Assembly: GCA_003599145.1 (NCBI GenBank)
Contig: QZIT01000005.1
Span: forward strand, 384,330 to 448,329
Length of the DNA stretch: 64,000 nucleotides
Reading direction: 5' to 3'
DNA from: Candidatus Woesearchaeota archaeon
GTDB lineage: Archaea > Nanobdellota > Nanobdellia > Woesearchaeales > UBA9642
The notes under the pieces were generated by a model. It did no database searches. It had not been told where the DNA came from and saw only the letters and a list, made by a program, of their open reading frames with translations. Below, piece by piece: positions 16,577 through 24,900 of the stretch. Made by a program: the position numbers and the translations under genes. Within the stretch, counting starts at the first letter, position 1. The number at the start of each line of letters is the position of its first letter.

Positions 16577-18051
16577 TCATAATCACCCAAATTTGCATCA
16601 GCTTCTTTCATCCCAACCTGTTTTTTAACATCTTCCGCAATTGATTTCCCCAATAATCTTGTAAGCACGGCAAGATCTGCTTTTTTTATATCTTCTAAAG
16701 AAGTAATGTTGTTCCTGTATAAAACTCTTGCTCTTACTCTTCCTATATTTTTCAGCCTTAACAATACAAGCAATTCTTCCTTTACGCCATATTTCAGTCG
16801 TATTCTTAATTTTGCAAGGTCTGTTCTCACCTGGTGAAACTTCATCATCCTTACCAGCTCTTGTGCACTGTAGACAAGCCAGTCTGCTCTTTCTAATTTT
16901 GCAAAAATCTCGCCGGGCCTTACATTGTATTTTTCAAGCAAATAATCTTCATCCTTTTCATTCAGCCATTCTTCTAAAAACAAGGCAGTCTTAAATGCAT
17001 TTAAAAAAGTGTCATAGTTTTCATCATAAGGCGAGGGTTCTTCATGCAGAAATGTTTTTTTGTTTATTTTTTCCTGAATAGTTTCAAACTCCGACATTTT
17101 CATATGCAACAAAGGACGCATTTCCAAGCAGTTTGTCAGCATGTCCAGATAGGCAAAGGCATCTGTCTCTGATGAGATTTTTCTTAAGCATTCCATCATA
17201 AAGAATGCAGTGTATGGATCTAAATACAGCTCAGAAACTCTTTTTCCAATAGGAGTTGCCTGAAGCTCATTGCTGATTCTGATAAATTCCCATTCTTCAA
17301 GCAACACTAAAATTTTCTCTATAATCTTCTGCAGGCTTTTGATATCTCCGTACTGAAAGCCATAAAATGTTTTTTGAAAAAAATTCAGCAAATCTTCTTT
17401 TGTTGTGCAGAATTCTGTTGCTATCAAACTTAAAACGTATGTTCTTAAAATAGGTTCGACAGCAAGCTTGGAATAGATTTCTTCTGGCTTGCCTTCAAGA
17501 TAGTGCTTTTTTATTCTTTTTCTTTCACTTTCTGTCTGGGCAAGGGTTACTGCCTCTCCATACGTGTCGTTAAAGTCAGGCCTTCCTGACCTTCCAATAT
17601 ACTGCATGTATTCAAGGACAGGAATATCAACTAAGCCAGCGTGGCTGTATCTTTTTAAGTCTCTTACTATTGTTCTAAAAGATGGCAGATTAATACCCAT
17701 GGCCAGTGTAGGAGTTGCGCAGATTATTTTTATGGTTCCTTCTTTAAAAGCGCTTTCAATCAAATCTCGCTGTTTTGCAGGCAATCCCGCATGATGAAAA
17801 GCAATTCCTTTTTTTACGCAATTGCTTAATCGTACGCACTGCTTTGTTGGTTTTGAAAGAGCGTTTAAAATTTGCTCTGATAATGCGTCTAAATTCACGT
17901 TTTTTATTTTTCCTGCTATTTTTTCTGCCTGTGCTTCTGCAGAACGTTTTGCGCTGACAAAAATTAACGCTTGCTTGCTTAATGCAATCGTGTCGAGAGC
18001 GATATTAATAACAGGATCGTTTGTTATTTCTGAAATTTTAAGTTTTTTCAT
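16573..18051 (-). CDS. Hel308-like helicase lacking the first RecA domain
   Basis: A 492-residue protein that aligns with the second half of Hel308/Ski2-type DNA helicases. Visible are the RecA2 domain (A-L-I-F-V-S-A-K-R-S motif IV region, then F-H-H-A-G-L, then A-T-P-T-L-A-M-G-I-N-L-P and Y-I-G-R-S-G-R-P, motif VI), a winged helix (about 200-290), a ratchet-like helical domain (about 290-400) and a helix-hairpin-helix end. The Walker A and DExH motifs of RecA1 are absent. The start codon overlaps the stop of the HTH-Nudix gene as ATGA, so no missing exon is directly upstream. It cannot hydrolyse ATP by itself unless a partner supplies RecA1. Confidence 0.85.
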   Translation of the reverse strand: MKKLKISEITNDPVINIALDTIALSKQALIFVSAKRSAEAQAEKIAGKIKNVNLDALSEQILNALSKPTKQCVRLSNCVKKGIAFHHAGLPAKQRDLIESAFKEGTIKIICATPTLAMGINLPSFRTIVRDLKRYSHAGLVDIPVLEYMQYIGRSGRPDFNDTYGEAVTLAQTESERKRIKKHYLEGKPEEIYSKLAVEPILRTYVLSLIATEFCTTKEDLLNFFQKTFYGFQYGDIKSLQKIIEKILVLLEEWEFIRISNELQATPIGKRVSELYLDPYTAFFMMECLRKISSETDAFAYLDMLTNCLEMRPLLHMKMSEFETIQEKINKKTFLHEEPSPYDENYDTFLNAFKTALFLEEWLNEKDEDYLLEKYNVRPGEIFAKLERADWLVYSAQELVRMMKFHQVRTDLAKLRIRLKYGVKEELLVLLRLKNIGRVRARVLYRNNITSLEDIKKADLAVLTRLLGKSIAEDVKKQVGMKEADANLGDYE

Positions 18052-18758
18052 TGTATGTTGAATGCAGAGAGCACACCTTCTTTGTCAGACATAACTGCGC
18101 TTGTTACGGGGATTTTTGAGTTGAGTTTTTTTTGGATGAGCCATAAATCAGACGGTATTGTTTTTTCTTTGTCTATTTTTTTTAAAGGAAACCACTGCAA
18201 AGTTCCATGCGCTGATGCCTTGAACGTCGATTGGTTTACTGTCGCTTTCATGAAAAAAAGAATGAAGCTGTGTTTTATAAGATTGTCTTCAACGCGCTCA
18301 TGCAAAATGCTGTTGATGGATATTGCCTTGGGCAGTAAACCTGTTTTTTCCCTTACTAATCGCATGGCCGTTTCTGCAAAGCTTTCTTCCAAAAGCATTT
18401 TCCCCCCTATCAATCCCCAGTAATGTTGATAGGGTCTTTTATTTCTTTTGAGCAGCAGTATCTTATTCTTATTGGCAATGGCAACCAAAACAACAGGCAG
18501 AGGGCTTAATTGCTTTCCTGTTATATGAGACAATAAAGGTAAATAACGCTCTGCCTGCTTGGTTAAAAGGTAATGCAGTCCTTTTTTTTCAATCAGGTTT
18601 TCTTTTTGCATCTGCTGAAGATGGTAGGAAACCATGTTAGAGCGTATGCGCAGGGCTTTCTCTATGTCGCTGAACTTCAATTTTTCTTTCTCAATGAAAA
18701 GCTCAAAAATCTTCTCTCTTTCTTTTTTTATCAAGCTTGTATACCTCATAATCCCCAC
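18048..18758 (-). CDS. Winged-helix / Nudix fusion protein, probable regulator
   Basis: A 236-residue protein. Residues about 10-75 form a winged helix (L-K-F-S-D-I-E-K-A-L-R-I then N-M-V-S-Y-H-L-Q-Q-M, ArsR-like). The rest is a Nudix domain with W-G-L-I-G-G-K and R-L-V-R-E-K-T-G-L; one Glu of the R-E-x-x-E-E core is replaced by Leu and another by Lys. Nudix proteins with HTH domains often work as ligand-sensing repressors (NrtR type, where the order is reversed), so I infer sensing rather than hydrolysis. Start is GTG at 18758, about 28 bases from a palindromic TATA box; an ATG at 18749 with upstream GGGGAT is the alternative. Confidence 0.8.
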   Translation of the reverse strand: MGIMRYTSLIKKEREKIFELFIEKEKLKFSDIEKALRIRSNMVSYHLQQMQKENLIEKKGLHYLLTKQAERYLPLLSHITGKQLSPLPVVLVAIANKNKILLLKRNKRPYQHYWGLIGGKMLLEESFAETAMRLVREKTGLLPKAISINSILHERVEDNLIKHSFILFFMKATVNQSTFKASAHGTLQWFPLKKIDKEKTIPSDLWLIQKKLNSKIPVTSAVMSDKEGVLSAFNIQ

Positions 18759-18781
18759 TTCGTCAAATGAATTCGAGGAAT

Positions 18782-18791
18782 TATTTAAATA
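18782..18791. promoter_or_regulatory. Palindromic TATA box shared by two divergent Nudix genes
   Basis: TATTTAAATA reads identically on both strands. Its centre lies about 28 bases from the GTG of the minus-strand HTH-Nudix gene and about 27 bases from the ATG of the plus-strand Nudix gene, so one TBP site may drive both leaderless transcripts. Confidence 0.55.
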
Positions 18792-18812
18792 TTCTTGATA
18801 TTTTTAATGGTC

Positions 18813-19292
18813 ATGGAAGAATTAAGGCAAAAAGTGCATTATGTTGCCGTCACCGGAATCATTAAGAAGCAGGGAAAATATCTTATCTGCAAACGAAGTG
18901 CAAAAGAAAAAGCCTTTCCCAATAAATGGTGCGTTCCCGGGGGAAAAATAGAACTGCGTGATTTTATAGATACTCCGAAAGACACTGCAGATCACTGGTT
19001 GAATATTTTTGAAAAAGTACTTGCCCGAGAAGTTTTAGAAGAAACAGGATTGCAGGTAAAAAACACAGGCTATGTTTCCAGCTTGGTTTTTCTAAGGCCA
19101 AACGGTTTTTCAACGATTATTGTAAGCTTGTATGCAGATTATGCTTCTGGAAATATACAATTAAATAACGATGAATTGGTTGATTATGCTTGGGTTTCTT
19201 TAGAAGAAGCTAAAAATTATGATTTAATCGAGAATATTTATGAGCAGATAGAAAAAGTTAACAGTAAGCTACATGCAATGCGTGATCGATAG
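18813..19292 (+). CDS. Nudix hydrolase with an insertion in the Nudix box
   Basis: A 159-residue Nudix family pyrophosphohydrolase. The N-terminal strand (V-A-V-T-G-I-I-K-K) and W-C-V-P-G-G-K-I-E are followed by about 23 residues before A-R-E-V-L-E-E-T-G-L. The catalytic R-E-x-x-E-E-x-G is therefore intact but separated from the G-G-x-x-E half by an insertion of roughly 15 residues relative to the usual box. Substrate is unknown (NDP-sugars or nucleotides are common). The ATG at 18813 fits the TATA spacing; an ATG at 18807 is possible. It overlaps the convergent gene by 35 bases. Confidence 0.85.
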   Translation: MEELRQKVHYVAVTGIIKKQGKYLICKRSAKEKAFPNKWCVPGGKIELRDFIDTPKDTADHWLNIFEKVLAREVLEETGLQVKNTGYVSSLVFLRPNGFSTIIVSLYADYASGNIQLNNDELVDYAWVSLEEAKNYDLIENIYEQIEKVNSKLHAMRDR

Positions 19293-20445
19293 CTTGTTTA
19301 TCTTTCATATCCACAGCATGCAACGCTGTTTCTAATGTTTTCAAAGGCTGTCTCAATGCAACGCCTAATTCTACGATCAATGCAGGGTCAATAACTGCAC
19401 AATGTTCTGCAACTTTAAAAAACGCCTGATAAAAAGCGCTTGTTGGCAGGTACACTTCAGGATAATGATTTTTTGCATACGCCAGAACGCCTTGGAAAGT
19501 CGGAGAGTTTGGAACTTTCAATCTTTCTAAAAAAGCAAAATTAAATTTTACATCTTCATACTCTAATGCAACTTCATCTCTAAACAGTCTTCTGGTAAGG
19601 TCTACTCCATTTTCTGAAGGAGACAGCCATGAACTGTTCAGATGTTTTTTCACAGGTAAAATTAAACCAGCATCGCCATGAACTCCTTGCACATAGCGTT
19701 GAATGGTAAAAAAATCTTCATCTGTTTTAGGGCTGTATTGATTAACAACAAACGTCCCATAATCTTTTTCAACATGCAATGCCTGAAGAATTTCAGTATA
19801 AGATTCGGTAAGTTCATCTAATGTTGCTCTTGCGCTTGCCTTTGCATCATCGTTCTGTATTAAAACATTGGCAACAACAGGCCCTAAAGTATCATAAAAA
19901 TCTTTAATGAGCGCTGCTTGAGAAGGATATAATTTTTTTAAGAGCGTTTCAAAAGATTTTGCAGTGATGACCTGATCAGAAACCCAAATGGGTTTGTTAT
20001 CTCGAATGCCCCATCTGCCATTTTCTCTTGCGTTTCTTGCGTTGTATAATGCTGGATCTAAAGAAGAAGCTGTTATGATGTAACAAAAACCTTTGCTTCC
20101 CGCATCATAATATTCTGCGCCATCAGAACCATCATCATTACGGTAAGTGTGCACATAACGGTCTCCTATGATTTCTCTTGAACGTCTTGTTTGCCTTTCA
20201 ACTTTCTGAGGTCTTCTATTGTTTTTATGTTCATGTGTCCACGTATTTCCTCTACTATCAACAAACATGCCGTCAATTTCAACAATAACCACTCCATTTT
20301 TGCCTATCAAAATAGGGCCAGAATAATGGCTTACGCCGTGTTTTCTCGCCAATCTTCTTCCTATTGTTTCAGCATCTGCATCGTGCCTTTTTTTACCTGC
20401 ATCTTCTCCTGGACCAAAATCTTCATCAGAGTCGAAAAATCCCAT
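19258..20445 (-). CDS. Hypothetical protein, 395 residues
   Basis: I do not recognise this soluble 395-residue protein. Near residues 45-75 there is I-V-E-I-D-G-M-F-V-D followed by T-H-E-H-K-N-N, an acidic-strand then E-x-K pattern that recalls PD-(D/E)xK nuclease or NERD-like domains, but the match is weak. The remainder is helical, without clear repeats. A TATA-like ATATTTATAAAG (about 20469-20480, minus strand) fits a leaderless ATG. Its tail overlaps the convergent Nudix gene. Confidence 0.7.
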   Translation of the reverse strand: MGFFDSDEDFGPGEDAGKKRHDADAETIGRRLARKHGVSHYSGPILIGKNGVVIVEIDGMFVDSRGNTWTHEHKNNRRPQKVERQTRRSREIIGDRYVHTYRNDDGSDGAEYYDAGSKGFCYIITASSLDPALYNARNARENGRWGIRDNKPIWVSDQVITAKSFETLLKKLYPSQAALIKDFYDTLGPVVANVLIQNDDAKASARATLDELTESYTEILQALHVEKDYGTFVVNQYSPKTDEDFFTIQRYVQGVHGDAGLILPVKKHLNSSWLSPSENGVDLTRRLFRDEVALEYEDVKFNFAFLERLKVPNSPTFQGVLAYAKNHYPEVYLPTSAFYQAFFKVAEHCAVIDPALIVELGVALRQPLKTLETALHAVDMKDKQAIDHALHVAYC

Positions 20446-20549
20446 AATTTTGGTATAAACAGCTCCTTTATAAATATTTCCTTTTTTTAACTATCTATAA
20501 GTGGTAACAAAATAGAAACATTTTTAAATAACACACTGTTAGATAAAGT

Positions 20550-21287
20550 ATGGACGACCAATGGACTGAAATTCCTGAAGATTGGGAATTGCCAGAACAA
20601 AAACAAGAAGAGCCAGAGATTTACTTTTCAGATAGCCTGATAGCACTCTATACTGCTTTTCAGAATCAAGTTCACAAACCAAAATCTGTTTTATATCCTT
20701 CTTGTGGTTTTGATGCAAGCCCTGCAAAAGTGTTTGACAAAGTGACTTTTGTTGATGCTGAAAAAGGAAATGAAGGGTGCATTGAAAAACTCAAAGAGGC
20801 AGGATTAACTGCCTATAAACAAGACATTAAAGTATATCAGCCATCAGAGCTTCATGATTTAGTTATTTTACTGAATCCTGCAATTCCTCATGAATGGGCT
20901 ACAAGGCATATGCAAACAGGCTATGTTATAGCGAATGAGTACCATCATACGGCAACGGAGTTATTTCACGACCCTCAGTTTAGATTATGGGGAACACTTG
21001 ATTTCATAGTTAATGATTTTGAAAATAAAAGGTATGAAGTTAAAGTTTCTCAAAATCTTGAAGGATTATTTGAAGAAGTACAGACAATAGAAGACTTAAA
21101 AGCGTTAAACCCTGACTATGCCGAATTTCTCATAGACAGTGTTGAAAGCTTTGCTTCAGATGATGCTACATTAAAAACATTTGATGAAAAATGGGCAGCA
21201 TTTAGAACGGCATTGCATCAGCATAAGCCCTACAGACGAAAAGCTGAACTGTATATTTTTAAGAAAAATGTGCCCGAGGAGATTTGA
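20550..21287 (+). CDS. Putative Rossmann-fold (methyltransferase-like) protein
   Basis: A 245-residue soluble protein. V-L-Y-P-S-C-G-F-D-A-S-P (about 47-58) sits where motif I of a class I SAM methyltransferase would be, with V-T-F-V-D-A-E about 10 residues later and H-D-L-V-I-L-L-N-P as motif IV. The canonical G-x-G-x-G is altered, so activity is uncertain. The coding frame runs 19 bases into the 3' end of the convergent tRNA-Ile gene, so its last residues are encoded by tRNA antisense. TATA at about 20521-20531 supports the ATG. Confidence 0.75.
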   Translation: MDDQWTEIPEDWELPEQKQEEPEIYFSDSLIALYTAFQNQVHKPKSVLYPSCGFDASPAKVFDKVTFVDAEKGNEGCIEKLKEAGLTAYKQDIKVYQPSELHDLVILLNPAIPHEWATRHMQTGYVIANEYHHTATELFHDPQFRLWGTLDFIVNDFENKRYEVKVSQNLEGLFEEVQTIEDLKALNPDYAEFLIDSVESFASDDATLKTFDEKWAAFRTALHQHKPYRRKAELYIFKKNVPEEI

Positions 21288-21387
21288 ACTCCCGACCTCA
21301 CGATTACCTACAAGACATGTCTTGGAGGTTCCAAGACGCCAGTCTTGATATCAGTCGTGCGCTCTAGCCAGGCTGAGCCACGGGCAC
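21269..21387 (-). tRNA. tRNA-Ile (anticodon GAU) with an anticodon-loop intron
   Basis: The acceptor stem GTGCCCG/CGGGCAC is perfect, the D-arm is GCTC/GAGC, the anticodon stem is CACGA/TCGTG, the anticodon GAT lies at 21350-21352, the T-loop is TTCAAAT and the discriminator is A. Span 119 bases; removing a 44-base intron leaves 75. CCA is not encoded. It lies three bases downstream of tRNA-Asn on the same strand and is probably cotranscribed with it. Confidence 0.94.
21305..21348 (-). other. 44-base tRNA-Ile intron with overlapping hairpins
   Basis: Placed at the canonical 37/38 site (ends ambiguous by one or two bases). It carries two copies each of CAAGAC and GTCTTG. These can pair as two small hairpins (loops TGGC and AT) or as one longer central hairpin GTCTTGGA-ACC-TCCAAGAC of eight pairs. 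The two arrangements exclude each other. Confidence 0.8.
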
Positions 21388-21390
21388 GTA

Positions 21391-21462
21391 CGCCCCCGGC
21401 CAGATTCGAACTGGCGGCCTCATGGTTAACAGCCATGCGCTCTACCGCTAAGCTACAGGGGC
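21391..21462 (-). tRNA. tRNA-Asn (anticodon GUU)
   Basis: A standard 72-base tRNA without intron. Acceptor stem GCCCCTG/CGGGGGC (one G-U pair), anticodon stem CATGG/CCATG with loop CTGTTAA, T-stem GCCAG/CTGGC with loop TTCGAAT, discriminator G. A TATA box lies about 27 bases upstream, and tRNA-Ile follows after three bases. Confidence 0.95.
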
Positions 21463-21484
21463 GTAATCAAAGAACTAAGACAGC

Positions 21485-21494
21485 ATTTATAAAG
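21485..21494 (-). promoter_or_regulatory. TATA box of the tRNA-Asn/tRNA-Ile unit
   Basis: CTTTATAAAT on the minus strand, centred about 27 bases upstream of the tRNA-Asn 5' end. It fits an archaeal promoter for both tRNAs. Confidence 0.65.
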
Positions 21495-21587
21495 ATTTTT
21501 AAAAGAATCCTTGTTTGAGCGTTATTGTTATCTTCTTTATTTTCATCTTTTTTTTCTTGCAAATCTTTTCATCTTATAAAAAAGCAA

Positions 21588-21700
21588 AATATATAAACGC
21601 AAATACTTACATTGTAAGTAAACAACGCAACATTTATAAATACTTACAATGTAAGGACGCTATCAGAAAATTTATATAGGAATAACTTACAATGTAAGTA
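21588..21700 (+). promoter_or_regulatory. Three tandem TATA-box/palindromic-operator units
   Basis: Each unit is a TATA box followed closely by a near-identical palindrome. Unit 1: ATATATAAA (21589-21597) then TACTTACATTGTAAGTA (21604-21620). Unit 2: ATTTATAAA (21632-21640) then TACTTACAATGTAAG (21641-21655). Unit 3: TTTATATA (21671-21678) then AACTTACAATGTAAGTA (21684-21700). The core CTTACA-N-TGTAAG has perfect dyad symmetry and would cover the zone between the TATA box and the start site, a repressing position. The unit lies directly upstream of the small HTH gene and the giant surface protein. The rest of 21463-21587 shows only the tRNA promoter and T-rich sequence. Confidence 0.75.
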
Positions 21701-21728
21701 TCCTATTTTGTTCAGGAAAGGGTGTGTT

Positions 21729-21920
21729 TTGGATATAAAAAAGAGTTTGGATATTCCATCGTCCATTTTTCAAGATAGAGCTCTGAAAGTTTTAGAAATT
21801 TTGGTTGAATATCTCAAGGAAGAGAGAGCATTATCCTATCACGAAATTGCTGTTTTGTTAAATAGGGATGACAGAACCATCTGGACAGTCTATCAAAGGG
21901 CAAAGAAAAAGCGAAAATGA
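21729..21920 (+). CDS. Small HTH protein coupled to the giant surface protein
   Basis: A 63-residue protein made largely of one helix-turn-helix domain: a first helix L-E-I-L-V-E-Y-L, then L-S-Y-H-E-I-A-V-L-L-N-R and D-D-R-T-I-W-T-V-Y-Q-R-A, like sigma-70 region 4 HTHs. It ends with a basic tail. The start is TTG at 21729 preceded by an AGGAAAGGGTG purine-rich site; a TTG at 21708 is also open. The stop overlaps the giant gene's ATG as ATGA, so the two are translationally coupled. Because the operators lie directly upstream, autoregulation of the operon is likely but unproven. Confidence 0.75.
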   Translation: MDIKKSLDIPSSIFQDRALKVLEILVEYLKEERALSYHEIAVLLNRDDRTIWTVYQRAKKKRK

Positions 21921-24900
21921 TTGCACAGCTAGAAAGGGAAAGAGAACAGTTCATTCGCAATAGAGAATACTATGTCCAAAGGCTGAAAAAAGGGCTGATT
22001 ACTGCAGATGATTACAAACATCTTATCCAGATGATGACTTCTGGAAAAACAGATGCAGAGTATCTTACTGACCTTAATCAGAAAATTGCCAGAGAAAGAA
22101 AGCAGGAAAAAAGCTTTTTCCATCATCACAAAACAGCAATGGTTTTGATTGCGTTAGTTGTTTTCTTAGGATTATTTGCAGTGCTGTTTAAAGGAAATAT
22201 TACAGGATTAGTAACCTATGGAGAAGAGCAGAACACCACTATCAACAGTAATTTCAGTACAGGAACCTATGTCTTTGATTTGCAAAACATCACAGGATTA
22301 AGCATAACAGGAAAAGTCTATGGAGAAACTGCGAAAATTTACGCGATAAAAGAGGGAAAGAAATATTTGATTTATCAAAAGGAAAAAGACAGCAATCTTA
22401 TTACAGGAAATGTTGTTGAAGAAATTATTGCGAGAGACTTAGAAAACAATACGCTGGAAAATATAACAGCGCAACCCATAGATGATCAGGAAAACATAAC
22501 GCAAGAAGCAAACGTGACGATAAACGAAACAGCGCTTAATGAAACAATTCCTGATGGAGAAATAAATCAAACTATTCCTGAGAATATATCTGAGAATATG
22601 ACAGATAATGAAACCATCAATAACACGATAGGCATAACGGTCAACGAAACCATAAACATAACAATTGATGAACCCATAAACACAACACTCAATGCAACGT
22701 TCAATGAAACAATCAACGAGACTGTTCCTTTAAATCAGACAACGATTGAAAATATAACCATCAACGAATCAGTAAATGAATCGATAGACATAAACCTGAC
22801 GGAAAATGAAACTGTCGATATAATAAATGATACAACCAACATAACCGTGAATATCAACGTAACGACAAACATAACAATAAACACAACAGCCAATACAACA
22901 GCAAATATAACCGCCAATCAAACCATCAATAACACGTTCAATGCAACAGCAAACGCAACAATAAATATAACGGTTAATCAAACAGAAAATATAACGCTCA
23001 ATGCGAGTGAAAATGAAACCAATATCGCCTATCAAATAACACCATTCACGCATGCCTGTGTCGAAACCTGCAGCTTGCCATTGAATACCATCATTTTAGA
23101 AATAGAAACAGACGGCTTTATTGAGATAGAGCAACTGCATTACACTCAGGAAAACATAACAGAAGATGCAAATATAACTGCGTTTAAGGAAAAGTTTGAC
23201 AAAGCAATAGTCATCAAGGATATAAAATTAAAAAAACAGATTCTTGGCTTGGGAGAACAAGGCTATGACATTTCCATAGAGAGTTTAGACAATCAAACAA
23301 CGGCAACGCTAGAGCCTGAAAATATAGACTCTGTACAACATATAAAAATAATCAGCAAAAATGAAAAAACATTAAGCGATATTTTTGCAGTTACACCGAC
23401 AAATGGAAAAGCAACTATTCAATTAGCAAAAATTGGATTGGCAAAAGGAATATTGCAATGTGAACTCTTTAATTTTGAAGCAGATACGTGCAATAACTGG
23501 ATAGCAACAGAGATTGCTTTCAATGATTATGGAAACTATGCAGAATTTACCGTCAATGCATTAGGTGTTTATGCAATTGAAATAGAGTCAGGAAAAGTTG
23601 AGTTGAATGTCCTGCAAGAAATTGCAAAGAAAGGCAGTGCAAGAATTATTGTTGTTCCTGAGAAACCTGCAGTGAATGATGTTCAGAAAGTTTTAGAAGC
23701 AGAAAAAACAGCAGATATTGTGCAGACAGGAACTATACAAAATAATAACATTATCGACTTAGAAAATGATCCTGCTGTTGCACGAGTTGTTTTAGACCAG
23801 CAAGTAAATGTATTGCTGCATGAAGCAATTCCTTTGATCAACGGCAATGTAAGTACATATGGATTTACGGTTAATGGTTCAGGAATAAACATTTGCATTG
23901 TTGATACAGGCATTGACAGTTCTCTTATTCCTGTAACTGCAGAGTACAATTTCCTTACCAATGACAGCAATGCAGAAGATGACAATGGACATGGAACGCA
24001 AATAGCAAACGTCATGTATGCAATTGCTCCTGCAAGCGCATTGTACAGTGCAAAAGTCATTGACAGCTCTGGACAAGGCTATGAAAGTAATGTGTTAAGA
24101 GGATTGCAGTGGTGCATGGATAATGGTGTTGATATCATCAGTTTAAGCATTGGCGCTGGAAGCTATGACGGATTCTGCGATAGCAATATTGTTGCAGAAA
24201 AAGTCAATGACGCTGTTGCGCAGGGCATTGTTGTTATCGCAGCGACAGGCAATGATTACGGCAGTAATCTCAAAGCTCCGTCCTGCGCCATCAATGCAAC
24301 AAGGGTAAGCGCAACAGATAAATCTGATGTTATTGCAGACTTTGCAAATGTAAATTTGATAACTGATATTTTTGCTCCGGGAAAAGATATAACGACAAAA
24401 ACAATTGGAAATAACGATATTACCGTTTCAGGAACCAGCATCAGCGTTCCCTTCGTTACAGCTGGAACTGCATTATTATTAGAACAGGAAACGCTTGCTC
24501 CTTCTGATGTAAAATACAGATTGCGAAGCACAGGAAAACCAATAGCATATACACAGGATAATATTATAATTAACATTTCAAGAATAGATATCTACAATTT
24601 ATTGACGAATAATGTAACCAATATTCCTTATGATTACTTCAACACTTCACAAAGCAATCAGACAGAGCAGAATCAAACGTACACCATAAGCACGGTTCCT
24701 ACGCACAGCACACCTCTTATAGAACCTTTGGAACCAGGGGACAATCAAAGCTTTGTCTGCTATAATCAATCAACGTCAGATGCAGAGGGAGATGCAGTAA
24801 CCAACATTTACAATTGGAGAATTAATAATACGCCTATTATGCTTTTGAACTTGCCGTTTGATACTAATGTTTCCGGCCATGGCAGCTCTGTGAAAGATTA

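Noticed and set aside
16573-18051. Hel308 fragment as a frameshifted pseudogene
   Set aside because: The frame is intact for 492 residues, starts at a domain border and has ATGA/GTGA coupling on both sides. No RecA1 remnants are visible in the upstream sequence.
21305-21348. Hairpin pair as a transcription terminator
   Set aside because: The hairpins sit inside a tRNA anticodon loop with intact exons on both sides, so an intron is the simpler reading.
21604-21700. Three palindromic repeats that could be read as a short CRISPR array
   Set aside because: The repeats are only 13-17 bases, the spacing differs (about 37 and 43 bases centre to centre), and each spacer contains a TATA box. No cas gene is near. 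Operators fit better.
22440-23010. Repeat tract as an inserted mobile element
   Set aside because: The frame is unbroken, there are no terminal inverted repeats or target duplications, and the repeats are codon-level N-x-T units.
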